This document shows, in pieces, positions 14,425 through 22,077 of a DNA stretch of 64,000 nt. The notes below the pieces were generated by a model, which worked only from the letters and a program-made list of their open reading frames with translations, made no database searches and had not been told where the DNA came from. The number at the start of each line of letters is the position of its first letter. The first letter of the stretch is position 1. The DNA is from DSYU01 sp964437595 (GTDB taxonomy: Bacteria; Chloroflexota; Anaerolineae; Anaerolineales; Anaerolineaceae), in contig CAYTHO010000004.1 in NCBI GenBank assembly GCA_964437595.1, positions 76,490-140,489 on the forward strand, written 5' to 3'. The position numbers and the translations under genes were made by a program.

Positions 14425-16209
14425 TTAGAACAAAACACCTTTACTGGAAGGCACCCGCCCGGCGCGGCGAGGGTCGATGCGCGCGGCGGCGCACAGCGCG
14501 CGGCCCAGGGCTTTGAAAAGGGCTTCCGCCTGGTGGTGATCGTCGCGTCCGTAGCGCACGGCGGCGTGCAGGTTGCAGCGGGCATTGAGCGCGAAGCTTT
14601 CGAAAAAATGCGCGAACAGCGAGGTGGGCAGGCTGCCGACGGCGGAGGTGTGCCAGTCCACCTGGAAGACGGTGTAGGGCCGACCGGAAAAATCGACCGC
14701 GACCCAGGCCAGGCTTTCATCCATGGGGCAGTCGGCGGAGGCCATGCGCACGATCCCAGCCCGCTCGCCGAGCGCCTGCTGGAAGGCGGAACCCAGGGTA
14801 AGGGCCACATCTTCCAGGGTGTGGTGAGGGTCGATGTGCAGATCTCCGGCGGCCTTGATGTACAGGTCGAACAGGCCGTGCACGGCGACCTGGGCCAGCA
14901 TGTGGTCGAGGAAGGGCAGGCCGGTATCGATCTGATGGCTGCCCGAACCGTCGATATCCAGGCGCACTTCCACCTGGGTCTCGCCGGTCTGGCGGGTCAG
15001 CACGGCGCGGCGAAGAGAAACCGCGGCTGGGGGGGAGGCTTCGGGCGCGGAAGCTGGCGGGACTTCCCGCTTCGGGCTGCCACCGGTAACGGGGATGGCA
15101 GCCGCCGGTTCAGCAGCCAGTGTTTGCAGCGCCGACAGCAGCGCGTCGCTGTCCTGCGGGCGGCCCACGCTGACGCGAATGTAGTCTTGAAGCAGGGGGG
15201 TGTTATAGTAACGGACCAGGATACCCATTTGCGCCAGGGTCTCTTTCAACGCTTTGGCCGGTCGACCGAGCACCTGGCAGAGGATAAAGTTTGATTGAGA
15301 TGGGAAGGGGCGCAGGAATGGCACGCCGCCGAGGCGTTCAAACAGGCGCTCGCGTTCCTGGCGGAGGAGCGCGACGTTCGCAGCCAGGGTATCCAGGTCC
15401 TGGAGCGAGGCCACGGCGGCGGCGCTAGCTGCCACGTTGACGTTGTAGGGCTGCTTGGCTTTCCACAGGGCAGGCAGCATCCAGGCTGGGAAGGCGCCGT
15501 AGCCCACCCGCAGCCCGGCTAACCCGGCCCATTTGCTAAAGGTGCGCAGCACCACCAGGTTCTCGCGGTTGGGTACTTCTGGCATACGCGTGCGCAGCTC
15601 GCCTAATCTACCGCCAGCGCTAGTGAATTCAATGTAGGCCTCGTCGATCACTACCAGAGTGGGCAGGGAAAGGAGGAAATCGATTTCTTCCGCCGGAGGC
15701 AGACCGCCATCGGGGTTATTGGGGGTGGTGATGAAAATGGCCTTGGGTTTGCGGGCCGCTACCACGCGCTGGATGGCCTTGTAGTCGAGGGAGAAATCGG
15801 GGCGCCGGACAACATCGACCACCTGACCAGCATTGAGTAGAGTATCAAACGGGTACATGCCGAAGGTCGGCGGGCAGTTGATCACGCAGTCGTCCGGCTC
15901 GAGCATCACGCGCAGCAGCAGGTCGATCAACTCATCAGCGCCAGCACCGGCCAGCAGGTATTCCATAGACAGGCCGGTAAAAGCAGACAATGCCTGGCGC
16001 AGGGCGCGGCTTTCGGGATCGGGGTAGATGTGGGCAAAGGGCAGCTCCGCCAGCGCCTGCCGGGCTAGTGGGGAAGGACCGTACGGATTTTCGTTGGCGT
16101 CCAGCTTAACGATTTTTTCAGACGGGAGGCCCAGGCGCGCGGAGAGCACCTCGAACGGCTCGATGGGGGTGTAAGGGGGGAAGGATTGGAAGCGGGCGGC
16201 AGTTTGCAT
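14425..16209 (-). CDS. hisC/hisB: Histidinol-phosphate aminotransferase fused to imidazoleglycerol-phosphate dehydratase
   Basis: 594 residues in one uninterrupted frame. Residues 1-365 are a fold-type I PLP aminotransferase (HisC): LDANENPYGPSP, TTPNNPDGG, DEAYIEF and the PLP lysine K226 in RTFSKWAGLAGLRVGY. Residues 366-398 are a Pro/Ala/Ser linker. Residues 399-594 are a complete monofunctional-type IGP dehydratase (HisB) with its paired metal motifs, such as LPFLDHMLAQ, DLHIDPHHTLEDVA (HHT 462-464) and DDHHQAEALFKALG, ending SSKGVLF. The two enzymes catalyse steps seven and six, so the fusion joins consecutive reactions. No histidinol-phosphatase domain is present. HisB is usually fused to the phosphatase, or free, so this arrangement is uncommon. 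Confidence 0.95.
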   Translation of the reverse strand: MQTAARFQSFPPYTPIEPFEVLSARLGLPSEKIVKLDANENPYGPSPLARQALAELPFAHIYPDPESRALRQALSAFTGLSMEYLLAGAGADELIDLLLRVMLEPDDCVINCPPTFGMYPFDTLLNAGQVVDVVRRPDFSLDYKAIQRVVAARKPKAIFITTPNNPDGGLPPAEEIDFLLSLPTLVVIDEAYIEFTSAGGRLGELRTRMPEVPNRENLVVLRTFSKWAGLAGLRVGYGAFPAWMLPALWKAKQPYNVNVAASAAAVASLQDLDTLAANVALLRQERERLFERLGGVPFLRPFPSQSNFILCQVLGRPAKALKETLAQMGILVRYYNTPLLQDYIRVSVGRPQDSDALLSALQTLAAEPAAAIPVTGGSPKREVPPASAPEASPPAAVSLRRAVLTRQTGETQVEVRLDIDGSGSHQIDTGLPFLDHMLAQVAVHGLFDLYIKAAGDLHIDPHHTLEDVALTLGSAFQQALGERAGIVRMASADCPMDESLAWVAVDFSGRPYTVFQVDWHTSAVGSLPTSLFAHFFESFALNARCNLHAAVRYGRDDHHQAEALFKALGRALCAAARIDPRRAGRVPSSKGVLF

Positions 16210-16223
16210 GGTTTACCTGTACA

Positions 16224-17552
16224 CTATTCGATGGTTCTCAATATCGCTGCATTTGCGTGAGCGTCCAGGCCTTCGGCGGTGGCGATGACAGCGGCGGCGG
16301 GGGCGATGGACTGGGTGGTGGCGGGGTCCAGGGCAACCAGCGAAACGATATGGACGAAGTCGAGCACGTTGAGCGGGGAGGCAAAGCGCGCGGACCCGCC
16401 GGTGGGCATCACGTGCGACGGACCAGCCACGTAGTCGCCCAGCACTTCGAAGGACTGCTCGCCGATGAATACCCCACCGGCTGCATAGACCTTCTCGGCC
16501 AGCCGCCAGGGATCGCGCACGGCCAGGCAGAGGTGCTCGGGGGCATACAGGTTGGCAAGCTCGACGGCTTCTTCTAGATCGGTGGTGAGAACCGCGCCGC
16601 TGCGGTTGGACAGGGAGACACTGATTACCTCCGCGCGGCTGCGTTCTTCAACCTGGCGCGCAATTTCAACCTGAACCTTTTCGATCAATTCGCGCGATGG
16701 CGACAGCATTACAGCGGCAGCGAGTACATCATGTTCGGCCTGGGCCAGTAGGTCAGCAGCAACCCAGGCCGGGCGGGCGCTGTCATCGGCGATCACTACC
16801 GTTTCGGTAGGCCCGAAGAAGCCATCGATGCCGACCACGCCGTACACCTGGCGCTTGGCCAGGGTGACAAACAGGTTGCCAGGGCCGAAGATCTTGTCCA
16901 CCGGGCGGATGCTTTCCGTGCCGTATGCCAGCGCGGCGATGGCCTGCGCCCCGCCGATGGTATATATTTCTTCGATGCCTAAGAGCGCCGCGGTCGCTAA
17001 GATAATCGGCTCAATGGCGCCGATTGCCCGGTTGGGAGGGGCCACCAGGACGATTTCCGATACGCCGGCGACCTGAGCGGGCACGGCAGACATAATCAAT
17101 GACGATGGCAGGGGCGCCGTTCCGGCGGGGATGTACAGGCCGACGCGCCGGATGGCGCGCATGTACTGACCGACCGTGCCGCCCAGCTTCTGGGTCATCC
17201 ATGAGGTGACGGGTTGGGCCTGGTGGAAGCGGCGCACGCGGTCGGCGGAAAGCTCGAGGGCAGCGCGCTGTTCGGCGGGCAGGGCTGCCAGGGCAGCCTG
17301 CAATTCTTCCTTTGGCACGCGGAACTCCGTGGACTTGCGCCCATCGAGTTTTTCGGTCCATTCGGCCAGGGCCGCGTCGCCGCGCTGGCGCACATCGCGC
17401 AAAATGCGCTCGACTACCTGGGCGGGGGTTAGCGGCTCGCCAAAGGTGCGCAGAATGCGCTCCTGAACGCTGGACGGCACGTCCATGTCATCGGCAGGGG
17501 CGCGCTTGAGCAGGGTCTGGCGGGCAGTCGTAGGGTCAAAAAGATTTAGCAT
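16224..17552 (-). CDS. hisD: Histidinol dehydrogenase
   Basis: 442 residues from the ATG at 17552, 8 bases after GGAGG. Oxidises histidinol to histidine in two NAD-dependent steps. Family signatures present: IPAGTAPLPSSLIM, GGAQAIAALAYGTE, KIFGPGNLFVTLAKR, and the zinc/catalytic ligands in AQAEHD and GPSHVMPTGGSARF. Length matches the family (about 430). It is 14 bases upstream of hisC/hisB. Confidence 0.96.
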   Translation of the reverse strand: MLNLFDPTTARQTLLKRAPADDMDVPSSVQERILRTFGEPLTPAQVVERILRDVRQRGDAALAEWTEKLDGRKSTEFRVPKEELQAALAALPAEQRAALELSADRVRRFHQAQPVTSWMTQKLGGTVGQYMRAIRRVGLYIPAGTAPLPSSLIMSAVPAQVAGVSEIVLVAPPNRAIGAIEPIILATAALLGIEEIYTIGGAQAIAALAYGTESIRPVDKIFGPGNLFVTLAKRQVYGVVGIDGFFGPTETVVIADDSARPAWVAADLLAQAEHDVLAAAVMLSPSRELIEKVQVEIARQVEERSRAEVISVSLSNRSGAVLTTDLEEAVELANLYAPEHLCLAVRDPWRLAEKVYAAGGVFIGEQSFEVLGDYVAGPSHVMPTGGSARFASPLNVLDFVHIVSLVALDPATTQSIAPAAAVIATAEGLDAHANAAILRTIE

Positions 17553-17638
17553 AGATGAATCCTCCAAAACGAAGATTAACCGCAAAGGCGCAAAGAACGC
17601 TAAGGAAGAACGCGAAGTTTTTTTGTTTCTATGCGGTT
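17553..17638 (-). repeat. hisG-hisD spacer with dispersed-repeat-like sequence
   Basis: The 86-base spacer carries, on the plus strand, AACCGCAAAGGCGCAAAG followed by AACGCTAAGG and AACGCGAAG, a phased GCAAAG-like series, and closes with ATGCGGTT, the complement of AACCGCA. I recall such ACCGCAAAG-type strings as abundant dispersed repeats in many genomes. Copy number here cannot be judged from one window. Confidence 0.4.
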
Positions 17639-18661
17639 TTAGCTTTCAATTCCCAAAGCTTGCAACATAGCCATATAGCGCGGGGGCTCTTCATCGAAAA
17701 TGTAGGTAACGGGCATGACAACCACGCCGCTGCCGCCGATGGCGCGCAGCTCGGTGATGGCGCGGAAGATCTGGCTGCGCGGGACGATGATGTTGACGGC
17801 ATACCAGTTGGGGTCCTGCTCGCGGACAACCACGCGTGAAATGGTAGGTCCCTGGAGTCCGCCGATAGCTGGCTGGCTGAAGATGCGCTCGGCGATGACC
17901 TCCGGCGAAGGCCCGCGCATGTTGGCGAAAATGGCCAGGTGATCGCTGGCGCGCAGGTGGGCCTCGAAGAACTCCAATAACTGGCGGGCCACGACCAGGG
18001 CATCTGGATTGTTCTTAAGGGTGTCCTGATTAGCGATCAGCGCAGCCTGCGAGGGTTGAATGAGGCCGCCCGGGAGCGGTTTCAGGCGGTTGTCGCGCAG
18101 GGTTTGGCCGGAGGAGACCAGGTCGGAGATCATGTCGGCATAGCCGATGGCCGGGGCGGTTTCCAGGGTGCCTTCGGCGGAGATCAGGGTGTAGGTGATG
18201 CCCAACGGGTCGAGGAACTTGCCGGTGAGGCAGGGATACTTGGTGGCGATGCGGAGCGGGCGGCCCAGCCCCGCGGCATAGACACGCAAGCTTTCCACAT
18301 CCTGCACGGTATCCCAGCTTTCAGGGACGGCCAGATTCAGCGCGCAGTAGCCAAAGCCCAGGCTGTCGTGCAGTACCAGCACGCTGCCGTTGTCGCCTTT
18401 GCGCTCTTCAACAACATCCATTCCGGTAATGCCGAAATCAACGCTGCCATCGCGGACGCTGACCACGATGTCGGCTGGGCGCTGAAAGAGTACGTGCAGC
18501 GCCGGGAGAGCCGGGATGCGCGCTTCGTACTGGCGCGGGTTAGGCTTATATACTTTGAGGCCGCACGCGCTGAGAAATTCCAGAGCGTCTTCGGCCAGGC
18601 GGCCCTTGGAGGGCAGGGAGATGCGCAGGGAAGGGGTTGGTTCAATCGGTAAGGATGGCAT
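17639..18661 (-). CDS. hisG: ATP phosphoribosyltransferase, long form
   Basis: 340 residues. Catalyses the committed step, ATP plus PRPP to phosphoribosyl-ATP. The catalytic domain runs from LRISLPSKGRLAEDALEFL through DFGITGMDVVEER and the PRPP loop SAEGTLETAPAIG; residues about 255-335 form the HisG-C regulatory domain (GPTISRVVVREQDPNWYAV), the site of histidine feedback in long-form enzymes, so no HisZ is needed. CAGGAG precedes the ATG. First enzyme gene after the his leader. Confidence 0.96.
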   Translation of the reverse strand: MPSLPIEPTPSLRISLPSKGRLAEDALEFLSACGLKVYKPNPRQYEARIPALPALHVLFQRPADIVVSVRDGSVDFGITGMDVVEERKGDNGSVLVLHDSLGFGYCALNLAVPESWDTVQDVESLRVYAAGLGRPLRIATKYPCLTGKFLDPLGITYTLISAEGTLETAPAIGYADMISDLVSSGQTLRDNRLKPLPGGLIQPSQAALIANQDTLKNNPDALVVARQLLEFFEAHLRASDHLAIFANMRGPSPEVIAERIFSQPAIGGLQGPTISRVVVREQDPNWYAVNIIVPRSQIFRAITELRAIGGSGVVVMPVTYIFDEEPPRYMAMLQALGIES

Positions 18662-18736
18662 GGGAACTCCTGTAGAACGGTAATGGATGGTGAAAAATGC
18701 GGATTGGGTGCCTGTGGTAAAGATTCAAGAAGACTT

Positions 18737-18771
18737 GAAAAAAAAGAACCCCCGGTTGACCGGGGGTTCTT
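18737..18771 (-). terminator. his operon attenuator terminator
   Basis: On the minus strand a 13-bp perfect stem (18759-18771 with 18744-18756) followed by eight or more U. It lies between the histidine-rich leader ORF and hisG. A competing helix is possible: TGACCGG at the leader stop codon (18811-18817) is complementary to CCGGTCA inside the terminator's ascending arm and loop. Confidence 0.87.
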
Positions 18772-18814
18772 AGCATACGTTGAGGTATCGCCAGGTTGAA
18801 CCGACCTCCACCGG

Positions 18815-18871
18815 TCAGGTGAGGGGGAGGCAGGTATGATGATGCAAGCGGGCGATTGAGTTGGTGTTCAT
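18815..18871 (-). CDS. hisL: his operon leader peptide
   Basis: An 18-codon ORF starting at ATG 18871, ending TGA, encoding MNTNSIARLHHHTCLPLT with three consecutive histidine codons (10-12). It sits directly behind a strong promoter and before an intrinsic terminator upstream of hisG, the classic design of transcription attenuation: histidine shortage stalls the ribosome on the His codons, leaving the stop-codon region free to pair with the terminator arm. There is no SD sequence; the ATG is 8 bases after the -10, so it may be translated from a leaderless transcript. Confidence 0.85.
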   Translation of the reverse strand: MNTNSIARLHHHTCLPLT

Positions 18872-18879
18872 TGTACCCT

Positions 18880-18908
18880 AATATATCAGAGGGTGGATGT
18901 TTTGTCAA
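18880..18908 (-). promoter_or_regulatory. his operon promoter
   Basis: On the minus strand TTGACA (18903-18908), 17-base spacer, TATATT (18880-18885). It begins about 10 bases after the purH stop codon, with no terminator between, so some purH transcripts could read into the his leader. Confidence 0.85.
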
Positions 18909-18918
18909 TCTTTAATTT

Positions 18919-20466
18919 TTAGTGCCGGAAGTGGCGTACACCGGTAAACACCATGGCGATGCCCAGGGCATTCGCGGCGGCGATGCACTCTTCATCGCGG
19001 ATGGAGCCGCCCGGCTCGACGATGGCGGTGATGCCAGCGGCGGCAGCCGTTTCCACCGAGTCGGGGAAGGGGAAGAAGGCATCGGAGGCCATTACCGAAC
19101 CCCTGGCGCGCTCACCGGCCCGCTCGGTGGCGATTTTTACGCAGTCAACGCGGTTGGGCTGCCCGCCACCAATGCCGACCGTCGCCGCATCCTGCCCGAA
19201 ACAGCGGGCAAACACGATGGCGTTGGATTTCACATGCTGGCAGGCTTTCCAGGCAAAGCGCATGGTGGTCCACTCATCCGCGGTAGGCTGGCGGTTGGTG
19301 ACCACCTGCCATTCCTGGGTGGTTGGCGGATCGCCAAAATCGCGCGTTTGCCAGAGAATTCCCTCAGTAATGGAGCGAACTTCATAATCTGGGGCAAGGC
19401 GTTTTTCTGGAGCGCTGACCAGGCGCAGGTTCTTTCGCTTGGACAGCTTTTCCAGCGCTTCGGGGGCAAACCCCGGGGCAATGATACATTCAACAAACAG
19501 CTTACCCATCGCATCGACCGTTTCCAGGTCAAAGGTCTGGTTGGCGGCGATAACGCCGCCGTAAGCGGATACCGGGTCGCTTTCCAGCGCCAGGCGGAAG
19601 GCTTCAGGCAGGCTGCTGGCACAGGCGATGCCGCAGGGGGAGAGGTGTTTTACGATGCAGATGGACGGCATATCATCGAAAGAGAGCGCTGCGCGCCAGG
19701 CCGCATCGAGATCGAGCAGGTTATTATACGAAAGCGCCTTGCCGTGCAGCACTTCGCCGCCAAAGGCGGCGCCGCGCGGGTTGAGGGTGAACAGGCGCGC
19801 CTGCTGGTGTGGATTTTCGCCGTAACGCAGCTCGGTGGAAGGGAAGCCAGCCAGCCAGGAGGGCGGTTGTACAGCGCCGCTGTCTTCGGCAAGCGCCTGG
19901 CCCAGGTAAGACGCAATCGCTGCATCATACCCGGCAGTATGCTGGAACCCTTTAATCGCCAGCCGCTGGCGGGTGGGCAAAGAAACCTGCCCATCTGCTT
20001 CCAGTTCTTCGGCAAGCTGCGAGTAATCGGCGGGATCGGTAACCACAGCAACGCGCTCGTAGTTCTTGGCCGCCGCGCGGATCAATGCCACACCGCCGAT
20101 GTCAATATTCTCGATCGCATCGCTCAATTTGACATCTGCTTTGCTGATCGTTTTTTGGAATGGATATAGATTGACCACCACCAGGTCAATCTGCCGGGCG
20201 TGGATGCGGGTCAGGTCAGTCTGATCGCTGACGGTTTCTCGCGCGAGAATACCGCCGTGCACTGCCGGGTGCAGCGTTTTCACCCGCCCGCCCAGGATTT
20301 CTGGGCTGCCGGTATAGCTGGCAACATCTTGAACTTCCAGGCCGGCCTGTTGAATGGCAGACGCGGTACCGCCGCTGGCGATCAAGTGCCAGCCCAGCCT
20401 GGTCAGTTGGTGCGCAAAATCCACCAACCCACTTTTATCAGAAACGGAGAGCAGCGCGGTGGGCAT
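18919..20466 (-). CDS. purH: Bifunctional AICAR transformylase/IMP cyclohydrolase
   Basis: 515 residues from ATG 20466 (AGGA 8 bases upstream; a GTG six bases earlier is also possible). The MGS-like IMP cyclohydrolase domain (about 1-195: LLSVSDKSGL, IASGGTASAI, KTLHPAVHGGIL) precedes the transformylase domain (LRYGENPHQQA, the IVKHLSPCG lysine-histidine pair, SDAFFPFPDSV). It completes purine synthesis and recycles AICAR released by HisF, which gives a metabolic reason for standing next to the his operon. Confidence 0.96.
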   Translation of the reverse strand: MPTALLSVSDKSGLVDFAHQLTRLGWHLIASGGTASAIQQAGLEVQDVASYTGSPEILGGRVKTLHPAVHGGILARETVSDQTDLTRIHARQIDLVVVNLYPFQKTISKADVKLSDAIENIDIGGVALIRAAAKNYERVAVVTDPADYSQLAEELEADGQVSLPTRQRLAIKGFQHTAGYDAAIASYLGQALAEDSGAVQPPSWLAGFPSTELRYGENPHQQARLFTLNPRGAAFGGEVLHGKALSYNNLLDLDAAWRAALSFDDMPSICIVKHLSPCGIACASSLPEAFRLALESDPVSAYGGVIAANQTFDLETVDAMGKLFVECIIAPGFAPEALEKLSKRKNLRLVSAPEKRLAPDYEVRSITEGILWQTRDFGDPPTTQEWQVVTNRQPTADEWTTMRFAWKACQHVKSNAIVFARCFGQDAATVGIGGGQPNRVDCVKIATERAGERARGSVMASDAFFPFPDSVETAAAAGITAIVEPGGSIRDEECIAAANALGIAMVFTGVRHFRH

Positions 20467-20506
20467 CTTCACCTTCCTCTTTTTATAGATATTCGTGTCA
20501 TCGTCC

Positions 20507-21214
20507 TCAGCCTCCCAGGTAGGCTTCGATCACCTGCGGGTTTTCCAGCAGGTCATTTGCATTGCCTTCGAGTGTGATGCGCCCGGTTTCGAGCACGTAA
20601 CCGCGGTCGGCAATCGACAACGCCATCTGCGCATTTTGTTCTACCAATAGAATGGAAGTACCCTGCGCATTGATCTCTCGGATGATCTCGAAGATTTGCT
20701 CTACCAGAATGGGGGACAAGCCCATGGAAGGCTCATCGAGCAGCAGCAGGCTGGGGCGCGCCATTAACCCGCGTCCGATTGCAAGCATCTGCTGCTCGCC
20801 GCCAGAGAGCGTGCCGCCAAGCTGCTTGCGCCGCTCGCGCAGGCGTGGGAAGCGCGTCATGGCCGATTCTAAATCCTGCTGAATCTGCACTTTATCGTCA
20901 TAGATAAAGGCGCCCATTTCCAGGTTCTCCTGAACGGTGAGCTTGGGGAAGATGCGCCTGCCTTCTGGAACCTGGACGATGCCGCGCCGCACAATATCCT
21001 GGGGCGGAACAACGGTCACATTCTCACCCTGGAAGACGACTTTGCCCTGCGTAGGGCGCAGCAGGCCGGAAATGGTATTCAACGTGGTGGATTTACCGGC
21101 CCCGTTGCCGCCGATTAAGGCTACAATTTCCCCTTTTTCGAGGTGAAAGCTGATCCCCTTAAGGGCATGGATCGCGCCGTAATGAACATTTAGGTCTTCA
21201 ACTTGGAGCATCAT
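20507..21214 (-). CDS. livF: Branched-chain amino acid ABC transporter ATPase LivF-type
   Basis: 235 residues, the LivF size. Walker A GNGAGKST (36-43), signature LSGGEQQMLAIGRGL and Walker B LLLLDEPSMGLSP are intact, as is the H-loop region in SILLVEQNAQMAL. Two ATG codons in tandem at the start; only a weak SD sequence. Last gene of the livH-M-G-F series, 25 bases after livG, and 40 bases upstream of purH. Confidence 0.93.
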   Translation of the reverse strand: MMLQVEDLNVHYGAIHALKGISFHLEKGEIVALIGGNGAGKSTTLNTISGLLRPTQGKVVFQGENVTVVPPQDIVRRGIVQVPEGRRIFPKLTVQENLEMGAFIYDDKVQIQQDLESAMTRFPRLRERRKQLGGTLSGGEQQMLAIGRGLMARPSLLLLDEPSMGLSPILVEQIFEIIREINAQGTSILLVEQNAQMALSIADRGYVLETGRITLEGNANDLLENPQVIEAYLGG

Positions 21215-21239
21215 AGGTGCTGTTTTTCATCCAAATATT

Positions 21240-22076
21240 TCATGAATTTTGATCCGCCGCATGCGCAGCCCGCCCGCTCTTTTCCCGGCGGAAACGTTCG
21301 GAAAGTTTCGCCGCGCCAGGGCCCAGGTACGCTTCAATCACGCGTGCATTGGATTGGATTTCTTTGGGGGTGCCTTCAGCGATCTTTACCCCGTAATCTA
21401 ACACGGTAATCTGGTCAGAGATACCCATCACCACGCGCATGTCATGCTCGATGAGTAAAATAGTGATGCCCAACTCGTCGCGCAGCCGCTTGATGAAACG
21501 GGTCATGTCTGCGGTTTCCTGGGGGTTCATGCCCGCGGTAGGCTCATCGAGGAGCAGCAGGCGGGGTTTATTGGCCAGGGCGCGGGCAATTTCCAGGCGG
21601 CGCTGGGCGCCGTAGGGCAGATTGCGCGCCAGGGAATCGCCAAGTCCTTTGAGATGAACAAATTCCAGCAGGCGTTTGGCTTCGGTAAGCGAGGCGGTTT
21701 CTTCACGAACGAAGCGCGGGTGCCGCAGAACGGCATCAACCCACCCGTTCTTCAGGTGGGGATACTGACCCACCAGGATGTTTTCCAGCGCCGTCATGTT
21801 GCTGAACAGGCGAATATTTTGATAGGTGCGAGCAATTCCCATGTGCGCGACTTCGTTGGTGGGCCGGCCTTGAATGGGATGCCCATAAAACAGCACCTGG
21901 CCTTTCTCAGGCGTATAAAAGCCAGAGATGCAGTTGAAGAGGGTGGTCTTTCCGGCGCCGTTGGGACCAATGATGCTGGCAATGTTTTGCTCTGGGACGG
22001 CCAGGTCCACCTGGTCCACGGCAACCAGCCCTCCGAAAATTTTTGTTACCTGGCGTGTTTCAAGCGTGGTAGGCAT
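21240..22076 (-). CDS. livG: Branched-chain amino acid ABC transporter ATPase LivG-type
   Basis: 278 residues from ATG 22076, two bases after the livM stop and supported by GGAGGGG upstream. Walker A GPNGAGKTT, signature NLPYGAQRRLEIARAL, Walker B LLLLDEPTAGMNP and TILLIEHDMRVVM fit LivG, which has a longer helical insert (TSLTEAKRLLEFVHLKG) than LivF. The C-terminal 25 residues are charged and variable. Confidence 0.93.
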   Translation of the reverse strand: MPTTLETRQVTKIFGGLVAVDQVDLAVPEQNIASIIGPNGAGKTTLFNCISGFYTPEKGQVLFYGHPIQGRPTNEVAHMGIARTYQNIRLFSNMTALENILVGQYPHLKNGWVDAVLRHPRFVREETASLTEAKRLLEFVHLKGLGDSLARNLPYGAQRRLEIARALANKPRLLLLDEPTAGMNPQETADMTRFIKRLRDELGITILLIEHDMRVVMGISDQITVLDYGVKIAEGTPKEIQSNARVIEAYLGPGAAKLSERFRREKSGRAAHAADQNS

Positions 22077-22077
22077 A

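Noticed and set aside
14113..15294. 393-codon open frame antisense to hisH and hisC/hisB
   Set aside because: Composition is that of a shadow frame and both antisense genes have clear catalytic motifs.
18922..20169. 415-codon open frame antisense to purH
   Set aside because: No SD sequence or family motif; purH is unmistakable.
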